Source of the DNA: an uncultured Bryobacteraceae bacterium
GTDB taxonomy: Bacteria > Acidobacteriota > Terriglobia > Bryobacterales > Bryobacteraceae
Assembly (NCBI GenBank): GCA_938003835.1
Contig: CALKXJ010000016.1
Location: forward strand, 170,540-234,539
DNA: 64,000 nt
Direction of reading: 5' to 3'
The stretch's first letter is position 1, and the number at the start of each line of letters is the position of its first letter. Positions 20,294-29,012 of this stretch are shown piece after piece. The position numbers and the translations under genes are program-made. The notes under the pieces were generated by a model, which was not told the DNA's origin, did no database searches, and saw nothing but the letters and a program-made list of their open reading frames with translations.

Positions 20294-21871
20294 ATGAAAC
20301 CTACAGGTCTGAATCGCCGGCAATGGGCCGGAGCGGTTGCTGCCGCGGCCGGAGGTCTCCTTGAAGCCGCACCGGCCCCGATACTTCGCATTCGCGCCTT
20401 CGATCCCAGCGGGCAACCCAGCCCCGGCGAACTGTTCCAGACGCTTTACCTCACAGACCGCAACGGCCGCCCGTTCGACAGCAGACCGCAGCCGAGCGCC
20501 GAGGGCCGGGCTGAGCTCGGGCTGCCCCGCGAGCCGTTCGAGATCATGATGATTCTTCCGGTGCGCGACTTCGGCGAGGTCTATCTTTACGCCGACAACG
20601 CCGGTTCACTCTACGCGCCCTCCCCGGCGGATCTGCTGCTCAATTACGAATTCGCGCGCAGCCGCCGGGCTTTCGTCCGGCGCTACGTCAAGGCGGGCCA
20701 GCAGGAGGGCGTCGAGTTCAGCGCGGGCCTGAAAGAACGGATCTCGCGAGGCGAGGCCGTCCTGGCCAGGGCGGAAGCTGCCCGGGAGGAGAAAGAGCGC
20801 GCCGGCCTCTCCAACGACGCCCTCACGGATCTGATGTGGGCCGGCGAAATGGCGGCTCTGGAGCGAGCTCGCCATCGGATCCGGCGCCAGGGACCGCGGC
20901 CGGGATTCCTGTTCGGATCGAACGCCTTCGGCTATGCGCGCTCAGAAGAGTACGCGAGGCGATATAACGAACTGCTCAATTTCGCCACCCTGCCCTTCTA
21001 CCGGGCCTCGACCGAGAAGGTCGAGGGCAGCCCGGACTACTCCCGGGTGGAAGCGATCCTCGAAAAGATGGCCGGTACGCCGATCCTCACGAAAGGCCAT
21101 CCGCTCGTCTGGTTCCACTATGCCGGGATCCCCGAGTTTCTGAGGACCAGGTCCTGGGAGGAGCTGAAGAGGAGCTGCCGCGAGTACGTGCTCGGCAGCG
21201 TCCTGCGCTTCCGCTCGCGGATTCACGTCTGGGACGTCATCAACGAGGCGCATGACTGGGCCAATGAGCTCAACCTTTCGCACGAGCAACTGCTCGAGAT
21301 GACACGGCTGGCGGCCGAGACGGTGCGCCTGGCCGACCCGACCGCCTTCCGGATCGTGAACTCCTGCTGCACCTGGAGCGAGTATGTGGCCACGGGCCGC
21401 AACTACCGGGGCGAAATGCGCAAGCCCGTGCGCAGCGTGCTCGAATATCACCGGGCCGTCGAAGAGGCGAAGGTTCCCTACGAGGCCATCGGGTTGCAGC
21501 TTTACAATCCGCAGCGGGACATGCTCGAGATCGAGCGGCAGCTCGAGCGGTTCTTCGTCTTCGGCAAGCCGATCCACATTACCGAGCTGGGCATCTCCTC
21601 GGCGAACGAGCCGGTCCGCATGGGAGAGGAGACCCGCCGGCCCGGTCGTCGAGTCTGGCATGGATCGGAGTGGAGCGAGCGGATCCAGGCCGACTGGCTC
21701 GAGCAGTTCTACACGATCTGCTACAGCAAGCCGCAAATCGAAGCCATTTCATGGTGGGATTTCAGCGATCCGGCCTTCATCCCTCACGGAGGCCTGCTGC
21801 GCCCGGATCTCAGCCCCAAGGAGGCCTATCACCGGCTGAAAGGGCTCATCAAGGAGTGGCGTGCGGCCTGA
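20294..21871 (+). CDS. GH10 endo-1,4-beta-xylanase, Tat-exported, with long N-terminal region
   Basis: Glycoside hydrolase family 10 enzyme predicted to cleave xylan backbones. The catalytic (beta/alpha)8 domain occupies about 200-515: KGHPLVW (267-273), acid/base Glu318 in VWDVINEAHD, nucleophile Glu431 in HITELGIS, and a C-terminal WWDFSDP. The N-terminus carries LNRRQWAG followed by a hydrophobic stretch, a Tat-type signal. Between them lies a region of about 170 residues with an Ig-like start (LRIRAFDPSGQPSPGE) and a charged helical second part that is not part of a standard GH10 domain; an accessory or binding role is possible. ATG with TAGGAG upstream. No other xylan gene is adjacent. 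Confidence 0.9.
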   Translation: MKPTGLNRRQWAGAVAAAAGGLLEAAPAPILRIRAFDPSGQPSPGELFQTLYLTDRNGRPFDSRPQPSAEGRAELGLPREPFEIMMILPVRDFGEVYLYADNAGSLYAPSPADLLLNYEFARSRRAFVRRYVKAGQQEGVEFSAGLKERISRGEAVLARAEAAREEKERAGLSNDALTDLMWAGEMAALERARHRIRRQGPRPGFLFGSNAFGYARSEEYARRYNELLNFATLPFYRASTEKVEGSPDYSRVEAILEKMAGTPILTKGHPLVWFHYAGIPEFLRTRSWEELKRSCREYVLGSVLRFRSRIHVWDVINEAHDWANELNLSHEQLLEMTRLAAETVRLADPTAFRIVNSCCTWSEYVATGRNYRGEMRKPVRSVLEYHRAVEEAKVPYEAIGLQLYNPQRDMLEIERQLERFFVFGKPIHITELGISSANEPVRMGEETRRPGRRVWHGSEWSERIQADWLEQFYTICYSKPQIEAISWWDFSDPAFIPHGGLLRPDLSPKEAYHRLKGLIKEWRAA

Positions 21872-21890
21872 CGTGCAAGCCCCGCTGCGT

Positions 21891-23360
21891 TCACCGCAAC
21901 TGGAGGCGCACGGGGTTCGCCGGGACGCCCTCCACGGAGAGCACAAGTTCGAGTGGTCCCCGCCCGACCAGGCCTCCGGGCAGGCGAACGTTGACCTGAT
22001 CGAGCCCCGGATACTGAGGCTGAGCGCCCGCGTAATGCACCTCGGCGGCCACGCCTCCGATCACAACCCGGACGTCCGCCAGGTCGCGGCGGCCGCGTAT
22101 ACCCGTGCCGAACAGTAACAGGATGACCTGCTCGTCACTCCTCGGCGCCTCGAGCGGCGCCGGTTCGCACGTGCCGACGCCGTCGCGGCAGCGGTAGGCC
22201 ACCGCCACGCTCTGCTCTCCCCGGGCGTTTAGCCGGACGATAATGGCCGCCGGCGCCCCCGCGCCGTCGGCGTTCGCCGTGAACAGAGCCGGAGCGAGGC
22301 GCTCGATCTCGACGGCGCCCGCCGCCAGAACCCTTCCGCCGCTCGAGACCGAAACCACCGCCGGACCCGGATGCACCTCCTCGGGAACCAGCCAGTTCAC
22401 CTGCGATGGCGAGGCATAGATCAACGGTGCGCGGTGCCGGCGCCCGGCCACATCGGTCACACTGGCGGCGAGCCCCGCCAGCTCGAACGGCAGCGGAAGG
22501 CTGGAGGCCGAGGCGAAGGTTGGCGCCAGCCCATTTCCGAACGACGAGGCGAGCGAGCCGGGGGCGAGCACCGGCCGGTAGCTCGCCGCCGACAGGCTCG
22601 CAAGTGCGGCCACCGGGCCCCGGCAGGCTCCCGCCGTATCCATGAAGATCCCGTAGTTGACCACCGCCGCCATCTCGGCGAACACCCGGCGCGGCGCGGG
22701 CGGATCCCAGGCCACCGGCCCTACCCAGAGGCTCCCTGCCGCCGGACATTCCAGCACCCCGCAATCGAGCAGCACCGGCGTCTCGGGAAAGTACAGCGTC
22801 TGAATTAGCTCGTCCCGACCGCCCGGATCGAGCTCATAGAGCGACATGAAATTCACCCCGTGCGAGTAGTAGCGCAGGTCCCGGCAGCCGCCCGCGTCGG
22901 CAACCCCGTCGCCGTCGGTGTCCCGCGGACAGCTCACGGCCAGGTCCACGAACTGCGTGCCGAGGACATTGACGCCCGAGGTGCTCACCTGCTCGGTGCA
23001 CTCGGCCGCGTTATACAGCCAGCAGTTGGGCGGCGCATAGAGCGAGTGCGTGGTGCAACTGTTCCACTCGAGCCAGCCGTCGCGGCACGCGGTCCAGCAG
23101 GAGCCGGCATTGTCGCAGACGCGCTGCTCCCGGCACCAGCCCTCGAACTGCCGCCCGTTGCGCTTCTCGCCGAAGTTGGACGTGGCGCCCCAGTTGCCGA
23201 AGGGAGAGGAATGCAGGGGGTTCGGACACTCGGCCGACACCGGCCCGACCACGCGGCGCTCGCGGTTCAGCCCGGCCACCGAGAGCCGGCAGACCTGCGC
23301 GGAAAGTCCGGTTGCGCTGAGGCCCCAAACCAGCAGGATCGCCGCGGCGCGCGCCCGCAT
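21891..23360 (-). CDS. Secreted cysteine-rich protein with C-terminal TIGR03437-like domain
   Basis: A 489-aa exported protein (signal peptide MRARAAAILLVWGLSATGLSA). The N-terminal half is rich in Cys (about 18 before residue 260), has a calcium-loop-like DTDGDGVADAGG and the start of a metalloprotease-like layout (RYYSHGVNFMSLYELDPGG), but I see no HExxH motif. The last 200 residues (SSFGNGLAP ... SQVNWLVPEE ... QVNVRLPGGL) match the pattern of TIGR03437, a C-terminal domain common in Solibacter. The ATG at 23360 is preferred to an upstream GTG at 23375 because it avoids overlapping the previous stop and opens directly into the signal peptide. Function unknown. Confidence 0.75.
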   Translation of the reverse strand: MRARAAAILLVWGLSATGLSAQVCRLSVAGLNRERRVVGPVSAECPNPLHSSPFGNWGATSNFGEKRNGRQFEGWCREQRVCDNAGSCWTACRDGWLEWNSCTTHSLYAPPNCWLYNAAECTEQVSTSGVNVLGTQFVDLAVSCPRDTDGDGVADAGGCRDLRYYSHGVNFMSLYELDPGGRDELIQTLYFPETPVLLDCGVLECPAAGSLWVGPVAWDPPAPRRVFAEMAAVVNYGIFMDTAGACRGPVAALASLSAASYRPVLAPGSLASSFGNGLAPTFASASSLPLPFELAGLAASVTDVAGRRHRAPLIYASPSQVNWLVPEEVHPGPAVVSVSSGGRVLAAGAVEIERLAPALFTANADGAGAPAAIIVRLNARGEQSVAVAYRCRDGVGTCEPAPLEAPRSDEQVILLLFGTGIRGRRDLADVRVVIGGVAAEVHYAGAQPQYPGLDQVNVRLPGGLVGRGPLELVLSVEGVPANPVRLQLR

Positions 23361-23364
23361 CCGC

Positions 23365-24585
23365 TTACAACACACCGTAATAACGCGCCATCCAGTAGGG
23401 AAGGATGTAGTCGATTCCGGCGCCTTCGATGCGTCCGGTTCCGCCTCCGTAAAGCAGGAAGGGGCTGCGTTGCCAGAGGAAGTCCGTGCGAATGCGCTCT
23501 AAAACCGGCAACGGCGCGCAGGCCCGATCCTCCTGGAAGCAGGACGGGTATTTCCCGCGCCAATCGAGGTACTCATCGGTGAGGGGCCGGTTCAGCCACT
23601 CCTCGAGCAGCAGGCGGGTCTCGGCGTCCCGGTCGCCCCGGGGACCCTCGACGGCGCGTGCGACCAGGTTGAAATGCGCGTTGCCGTGCCCGGCCGTCGC
23701 CCGGCGCCAGGCCTCATAGCCCCGCTCGTACCACCACTTGTAGTAAGAACTGTCCTCCCAGCGGAGCAGGTGGTAAAGGTTGATGGCCGCCAGGTTGAAC
23801 TTGAAGTAGGAGTTGTGCGGATCGAGCGCCTCCCAGGCGAGCGGCGCCGCCACCGAGGAAGCATACCAGAAACGGTAGTTCCGATACACCGACCCGTAGC
23901 GCTCCGGCGCCACGCGCCGGCCGATTTGCAGCAGGCCAAGCTGCTGGTCCGCACGCCCCCAAAAGACCGTGCTGACCCTGCCGTCAGGCAGGACGACGGC
24001 CCAGTTATCCTTCATGAGCCTGTCGAGCAGGCGCGCGACCAGGAGGCGCACGGCGTCCCGGACGTCGGGGACGTCCACCAGCTCGTGCGCCACGCCCAGG
24101 CCGAAGAACACCCCAAGGTACTGGTCCCGAGAGGTGTTGCCCACCCAGAAGTAGGCTCGCTCACCGGCTGCGCCGCAAAAGTGACCGTGCGTCGCCTCCT
24201 CGGAAAGGATGCCGGGGGCGAAGGGGGAGTCCTCCGGGATCAGGCACCGGGCCAGCAAATCCCGCCCGGTCACATCAACAAGCGCGCGGAGCCCCGCGAG
24301 CGCCGTGCGGACGGCCTCAAGCGCCGCCTCGGATCGGGTCACGCTGTAGCGAAACGACTCACCGGCCAGATAATGCCCGGTCCAGAGCGCCGAGTCTCCG
24401 CAGCGGGTGTAAGCCGCCGGCCGGCCGTCTTCGAGGACCGGATCGAGGACGGTGCCGAAAGGCAAGTGCAGCGCGGCGAGCCGCTCACTCAGGCGCAGTG
24501 CCTCGGCTTCGCCCGCGCCAAGCCTGCTCGCCAGGGCAAGCGCAGCCAACAGCAGAACGGCACAACGCACGCGCACTTCACCCAT
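23365..24585 (-). CDS. Secreted protein of unknown function, possible alpha/alpha-toroid fold
   Basis: 406 aa with a signal peptide (RCAVLLLAALALASRLGAG). No catalytic motif can be assigned, but regularly spaced aromatic helices (CGDSALWTGHYLAGESFRY, NYRFWYASSVAA, YYKWWYERGYEAWRR) resemble the (alpha/alpha) barrels of polysaccharide lyases, glucuronyl hydrolases and related proteins. It lies 4 bases before the TIGR03437-like gene and 33 bases after the 136-aa gene, so the three probably form one operon. A role in surface polysaccharide turnover is only a guess. Confidence 0.7.
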   Translation of the reverse strand: MGEVRVRCAVLLLAALALASRLGAGEAEALRLSERLAALHLPFGTVLDPVLEDGRPAAYTRCGDSALWTGHYLAGESFRYSVTRSEAALEAVRTALAGLRALVDVTGRDLLARCLIPEDSPFAPGILSEEATHGHFCGAAGERAYFWVGNTSRDQYLGVFFGLGVAHELVDVPDVRDAVRLLVARLLDRLMKDNWAVVLPDGRVSTVFWGRADQQLGLLQIGRRVAPERYGSVYRNYRFWYASSVAAPLAWEALDPHNSYFKFNLAAINLYHLLRWEDSSYYKWWYERGYEAWRRATAGHGNAHFNLVARAVEGPRGDRDAETRLLLEEWLNRPLTDEYLDWRGKYPSCFQEDRACAPLPVLERIRTDFLWQRSPFLLYGGGTGRIEGAGIDYILPYWMARYYGVL

Positions 24586-24618
24586 CGAGGAGCAATCCTC
24601 AGGCCAAAGCGCGGCGCA

Positions 24619-25029
24619 CTAGCTCCGCGGCAGGTGGCGGTAGATCTTCACCCGGCGCCAGCCCTGCCCGTCTTGAACGTCCCCGGCTTCCGGCTCCGAA
24701 CGCAGCTCATCCAGCATGCTCCGCACATCGACTGCCGCAGCCGATAACCCGCCGGCACGCAACACCTGCCTGACCTCGTCGACGCGGCCCGAAAAGGCGG
24801 GGAATTCCACCAGCGTCACCGGCACGGTCTCTTCGCGCCCGTCCGGATAGACGTAGCCCACGCCCGCCTGGTGGTAGATCTGCGGGTTGACGGGGAAGGA
24901 GAGGCCGGCCAGCGCATCGAGCAAAGCTTCCAAGGATCGCGGCTCGACGCAAACGCGCACGCTCACCAGTTCGCCTTCGCTGCCAAGGAGGGCGGGGGAA
25001 GAGGGTACCACTCCGGGCCCTACGCTCAT
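24619..25029 (-). CDS. Hypothetical protein, 136 aa
   Basis: Cytoplasmic protein without signal peptide or membrane helix. It has an N-terminal beta/alpha segment (VSVRVCVEPRSLEALLDALAGL), a central VNPQIYHQAGVGYVYPDG and a basic C-terminus (WRRVKIYRHLPRS). The shape suggests a small alpha/beta regulatory domain, but no family is recognised. The ATG follows GGGAGGT closely, and a perfect 7-bp hairpin (25040-25046 with 25052-25058) sits immediately 5' of that site. First gene of a probable three-gene operon with two secreted proteins. Confidence 0.7.
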   Translation of the reverse strand: MSVGPGVVPSSPALLGSEGELVSVRVCVEPRSLEALLDALAGLSFPVNPQIYHQAGVGYVYPDGREETVPVTLVEFPAFSGRVDEVRQVLRAGGLSAAAVDVRSMLDELRSEPEAGDVQDGQGWRRVKIYRHLPRS

Positions 25030-25039
25030 AACACCTCCC

Positions 25040-25221
25040 GCACCCTTCTTGAGGGTGCCTGTTCAAGGCTCAAGCGTAATCGGCCCTGATAACCCTACGG
25101 CGCCCGCGCGGTTCCGGCGGGCCCACAGCTCCATGAAGGAGAGCCGATTCGCCTTTAGCACTTTTTTTACGTGGTTGCAATTAGCCGGCTCCGCCTGCGC
25201 GGAGCCTAAATCAATCCACGT
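25040..25221. promoter_or_regulatory. Structured intergenic region with three hairpins
   Basis: In the gap between the 136-aa gene and the DUF465 gene three perfect inverted repeats occur: GCACCCT (25040-25046) with 25052-25058; GCCCGC (25102-25107) with 25117-25122; and GGCTCCGC (25187-25194) with 25199-25206. The last is enclosed by an outer pair ACGTGG (25169-25174) with CCACGT (25216-25221). A T7 run lies at about 25162-25168 on the plus strand. The layout looks like a folded leader or small RNA, with no coding frame of note. Confidence 0.4.
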
Positions 25222-25303
25222 TGTAACCAGCATAGCACCACACCGGTGCCGCCGCAATCGGAAAACTCACACTACTCCGCCGGTGCAGCGCCGCCGCGCG
25301 ATT

Positions 25304-25537
25304 TCAGACAGCCTGAGTCCGGTAGCGGTTCAGAATCTGCGCCATCATGTCCTTGGCATGAAGCTTGAGCTTCTTCAGCTTGATCTCCTCGAGCTGCTGT
25401 TCCTCGGAAAGGTAGGGTAAGGCCTCGAGAGCTTCAATCTTGCGAGCGTATTCAGCGTGCGCCAGCGCCAGACGCCGATACTCCTCGTCGGTCTCCATCA
25501 ACCGCGACTTCAGCTCTTCCAGGCTCAATTTCTCCAT
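25304..25537 (-). CDS. YdcH/DUF465-family protein, 77 aa
   Basis: Short charged helical protein, predicted to form a two-helix coiled coil (LEELKSRLMETDEEYRRLALAH and LEEIKLKKLKLHAKDMMAQIL). The spacing and the KLKKLKLHAKD terminus fit the DUF465/YdcH family, whose function is not established. The ATG at 25537 is preceded by CAGGGAGGG; an in-frame upstream start (25681) would overlap the preceding gene and adds a non-conserved leader. Confidence 0.78.
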   Translation of the reverse strand: MEKLSLEELKSRLMETDEEYRRLALAHAEYARKIEALEALPYLSEEQQLEEIKLKKLKLHAKDMMAQILNRYRTQAV

Positions 25538-25674
25538 GACAATCCCTCCCTGAGGATTCCTTGACTCGTTGTTGTCTTGGACTGGATGCATGATCGAAGA
25601 GAGGCTCCCCGCAACGGGTTTCATCGTATGCCAAGGGCGGTCCCGGCTTCCGCCACAGGCCGCCACTAGTGACA

Positions 25675-27270
25675 TTAACACGATTGAAATCGCATTACAA
25701 TAGCCGTTTCGTCCGGGTCCGAGTAGTAGCCGGGGCGGCGGCCCGCCTCCCGGAATCCCAGCTTTCGGTAAAGCTGCTGGGCCTCGCGGTTGGATTCCCT
25801 GACCTCGAGAAAGAATTCGCCTGATCGCTCTCGCAACACGCTCCGCATCAGCGCCGAGCCGATGCCGCGCCGCCGCTCGGCCGGATCGACGGCCAGGTTG
25901 AGAACCTCATACTCCTGTTCGGCCGTACGGCGCAGGACAACGAAGCCCGCCACACCGCGCGCGGTGACCGCGACACGACAGTCATAGGCCAGGTAGGCGC
26001 GCGGCTCCCACTGGGCCGCCTCGGGCGAGGCGCTCTGGATCCGGGCGATTGCCTTCAGGTCGGCTTCACGCGCCCGGCGGATCTTCACGCCCGCGGTCGT
26101 CGAACGGAGAACCGCGTAAGCAGCCAGAGGCGCCACCGACCCCGCCAGGCACACTGGGGCGAAGCCGTAACGATCGATCAGCCCGCCAATGGCCGGCGAG
26201 ACGGCGGTCTGCATGATGCCGAAGGCGAACGTGAGGACCGCGACGGCAAAGGCGGCGCGAGTCGCACCGAACAGATCGAGCGGCATGGCGTAGATGTTGA
26301 CGCTCATGGCGGTGGTGAAAAAGAAGCTGAGCGCAATGGCGAGCGTCGCCCATCCGGCCTTCGGCAGAAACGGGACGGCGGCTGTCACCAGCAGGGCCAG
26401 GGCGCTCCACAGGCACACGCGCAGACGCGCGGACTGCGTTTCGGCGCCGCGGATCAGCCGGTGCGCCGCCCAGCCCCCCGCCAGCCCGCCCAGGTTCGCC
26501 GAAACCGGCGGAATCCAGGCGAAGCGCCGGTTGGCGTCGGCCTGGCTCAACCCATGTTCGGAAACCAGAAACAGGGTGGTCCAGTTGGACCACAAGCTGA
26601 AAAGCACCATCGCCAGCACATTGGCGGCCGCCAGGCCCCAGAGCCGCGTGTCGCTGAGGAGATCACGCACCGGCTGTGGGGCTGCTGTCGTTTGGCTTCC
26701 CGGGGGAATCGCACGCGCGGTGGCCAGCCACAGCGGGATCCAGAGGAAGCCTAACGCGCCGGCAAGGAGAAAGGCCGCGCGCCAGCCGTACGCCGGGGCG
26801 AGAAACGCCGCCATGAGTGGCGCGCCAGCCGCGCCCAGGCTCAGCCCCACCTGGTTGAGCGCCGCCCCCAGGGCCCTTTCCCGAGGCGGCAGGTAAATCG
26901 CGTTGGCTTTGCCGGAAGCGGGGATGCCACCCGATTCAGCCAGCCCGAGCCAGGCCCGCACCGCCACCAGAGCTGGGAAGGTTCCCACGAGCCCGGTGGC
27001 CATCGCTGCCATCGACCAGAGAACGACCGAGAGGGTGATGCCCAGGTTCAGACCGATGCGGTCGATGAGGAGCCCGGCGGCCGGCGAACCTAGCGCATAG
27101 GCGAGCGAGAAGGCCGAAATGAGCAGGCCGTACTGAGCGTTGGAAAGCTCGAACTCGCCGCGAATGGCGGGCGCCAGGGCGGCGAGCAACTGCCGGTCCA
27201 GGTAATTGAGCGCCGTCGCCAGCGTGATGACACCGAAGGCGATCCAGCGCGCCGGCACGCGAGAGGTCAT
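25675..27270 (-). CDS. MFS transporter fused to a RimI-like GNAT acetyltransferase
   Basis: A 531-aa continuous frame. Residues 1 to about 390 form a 12-helix MFS transporter of the ACS/hexuronate-like type (ATALNYLDRQLLAALAP at the first helix, RAWLGLAESGGIPASGKA). From residue 395 a GNAT domain follows: VKIRRAREADLKAI, EVLNLAVDPAERRRGIGSALM (acetyl-CoA-binding RRxGIG) and EVRESNREAQQLYRKLGF, the pattern of RimI N-alpha-acetyltransferases. An internal GTG at 26088 would release a 137-aa standalone RimI, but no Shine-Dalgarno precedes it. The gene begins as ATGA on the stop of the TPR gene. The fusion would tether an acetyltransferase to the cytoplasmic face of the membrane. Confidence 0.82.
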   Translation of the reverse strand: MTSRVPARWIAFGVITLATALNYLDRQLLAALAPAIRGEFELSNAQYGLLISAFSLAYALGSPAAGLLIDRIGLNLGITLSVVLWSMAAMATGLVGTFPALVAVRAWLGLAESGGIPASGKANAIYLPPRERALGAALNQVGLSLGAAGAPLMAAFLAPAYGWRAAFLLAGALGFLWIPLWLATARAIPPGSQTTAAPQPVRDLLSDTRLWGLAAANVLAMVLFSLWSNWTTLFLVSEHGLSQADANRRFAWIPPVSANLGGLAGGWAAHRLIRGAETQSARLRVCLWSALALLVTAAVPFLPKAGWATLAIALSFFFTTAMSVNIYAMPLDLFGATRAAFAVAVLTFAFGIMQTAVSPAIGGLIDRYGFAPVCLAGSVAPLAAYAVLRSTTAGVKIRRAREADLKAIARIQSASPEAAQWEPRAYLAYDCRVAVTARGVAGFVVLRRTAEQEYEVLNLAVDPAERRRGIGSALMRSVLRERSGEFFLEVRESNREAQQLYRKLGFREAGRRPGYYSDPDETAIVMRFQSC

Positions 27271-28895
27271 TGGAGGAATTCGACCAGCTTGACCTCACCG
27301 GCCGTCTTCAGCTTCGCATCCGCCTGCGGAACGTACTCGATCGAAACCTCGCGCGGAGGCTTTTGCGGCCCGCAGCCGAGCGTCTGCACGCCCCCGCCCA
27401 GAATCACCACCTGGGTGGCATCCCGGATCAGGAGTTGGACGCGCTTGCCGTCGGAAGAATCGATCATCAGCCGCGCCTGCGCGCCGATACAATCCACCTG
27501 CGCCAGCTTTCCTGTCAATTTCTCCGCCGGCCGGGTATCGTCCCACCACTCGACGACCTTCTCGCCGGGTGGCGCCTCGGCGTTCTTGCGGGCCACGCGC
27601 GCCTCGGCTTCGCGGATGTTCTCGAGCAGCTTCTCCTTGAGGCGCGTAATCTCCTCGCGCTCCCGCCGCCTGGTCTCCTCGGCATGGGCGATGCGCTCGG
27701 CCTCGACGCGGCGGCGGGCCAGCCGCAGGCGTTCGCGCTCCTCGGGGCTGGTGGCGGCATGCTCCGCCGCGGCCCAGGCCTTGCCCGCCTCGGTGAACTC
27801 CTTGGCTGCCAGAGCCGCCTCGGCCAGCGCCTCCCAGTAAGAGCTGTTGCGAGGCGCAAGCTGTGTGGCTTTCCTCAAGTACCGCAGCTTCTCGGCAGCG
27901 TCCGGGGTGAGCGACGCCAGGCGGAAGACCGGCTCGGCCCATCGCGGGTTGAGGGCGGCGGCTTTCTCGAGGGCGGCGCGCGCCCCCTGCTGATCCGTGA
28001 GCCGGAGCGCGTGCTCGAGATGGCAGCGGGCGCTGGTGCTTCCGGCGGCCACCGCCTCGGCATAAAGCCCGAGTCCCTCGAGCGCCTCCGGCGTGGCGCC
28101 GTATCGGTTCAGAACGTCGCGGTAGGCTGCCTGCGCCGCCTCACGCTCCCGCAAGTCGGCGAGCAGCACCGCTGCCAGGGATCCGGCAACCTCGCGCACC
28201 CTGTAGTCCCGCGCCGGATCGATGGGCGCACCGCTCAGTTTGCGCAGTTCGAACTTGCCGCCTTCGGCGTAGGCCGCCGCCGCGCGGTCGATCTCCTCCG
28301 GGCTTCTGGCAAAGGCGTTCTTGTAAGCCGCCACGCAATCGGCGCCCTGCTCGAGGTTCGACAACAGCACGCGCACGCGGCCGCCGTATTCGGCCGTGAC
28401 GGCAAGCAGGTGCATCTTCGCCCAGGCCGGGGTGCGCTCGGAGGCCGGCGGGGGCTCCCCGAGCACCACGCGCGTCCGGTCGATCGCCAGAGTCGCAAAG
28501 ACGGCCTCGAGGCCCTGCTCGAACTCGCCGGGCAGCGGTCCCAGATTCGAATCGATCAGGATGCGGGTGAGCGCGGCGAAGGGCGGGCGCTGCCCTTTGA
28601 TAAGGCCGCCGGCCCAGCCGTCCCGCCGGAGTTCGAACGAGCCGGTGCGATAGCCCTGCGCCTGACGGGCCGATTCGAACAGGACGACGCGGATCGGCCA
28701 GACGGAGACGACTTCTTCCTTGCCGGTAACCTGGCGGAAGGCGTTTCGAAACTGCTCCAGGTCGGCCAGCAGCTCGCGCGCCGCACGGGCGCCGGCGTTC
28801 GTGTAGACCTCGAACGGGCCCGCGCGAGCCACCAGCCATTGCTCGGCCGCCGGCAAAGCCGCGGCCGCCGCCAGCAGGGCAACGAGCAACCGCAT
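27267..28895 (-). CDS. Secreted TPR-repeat protein with N-terminal peptidase-like (DUF1570-type) region
   Basis: 542 aa. The ATG at 28895 gives a signal peptide (MRLLVALLAAAAALPAAE); the frame continues open far upstream only because it is antisense to purM. Residues 20-190 (FEVYTNAGARAARELLADLEQFRNAF, then LEAVFATLAIDRT) resemble the DUF1570-type peptidase-like domain of Acidobacteria but no HExxH motif is evident. TPR-like helices span about 210-360, then a charged Glu/Arg/Lys coiled coil (about 365-430) and a C-terminal beta-rich domain. It overlaps the MFS-RimI gene by four bases. Function unknown. Confidence 0.75.
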   Translation of the reverse strand: MRLLVALLAAAAALPAAEQWLVARAGPFEVYTNAGARAARELLADLEQFRNAFRQVTGKEEVVSVWPIRVVLFESARQAQGYRTGSFELRRDGWAGGLIKGQRPPFAALTRILIDSNLGPLPGEFEQGLEAVFATLAIDRTRVVLGEPPPASERTPAWAKMHLLAVTAEYGGRVRVLLSNLEQGADCVAAYKNAFARSPEEIDRAAAAYAEGGKFELRKLSGAPIDPARDYRVREVAGSLAAVLLADLREREAAQAAYRDVLNRYGATPEALEGLGLYAEAVAAGSTSARCHLEHALRLTDQQGARAALEKAAALNPRWAEPVFRLASLTPDAAEKLRYLRKATQLAPRNSSYWEALAEAALAAKEFTEAGKAWAAAEHAATSPEERERLRLARRRVEAERIAHAEETRRREREEITRLKEKLLENIREAEARVARKNAEAPPGEKVVEWWDDTRPAEKLTGKLAQVDCIGAQARLMIDSSDGKRVQLLIRDATQVVILGGGVQTLGCGPQKPPREVSIEYVPQADAKLKTAGEVKLVEFLQ

Positions 28896-29012
28896 CCTAT
28901 ACCCTAGGTTAGGACAGCGGAGCTTCGGGCGGCCGTCGCTCGGAGAAGTTTGAATGCCGTCTCCGGGTTTTGCCTGAAGAAAACCGCCGCCGCGCGGCCG
29001 ATCCGTTAAGCG

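Noticed and set aside
21891..23360. Metalloprotease call for the Cys-rich secreted protein
   Set aside because: The spacing near RYYSHGVNFMSLYELDPGG recalls leishmanolysin-like proteins, but no HExxH motif is present.
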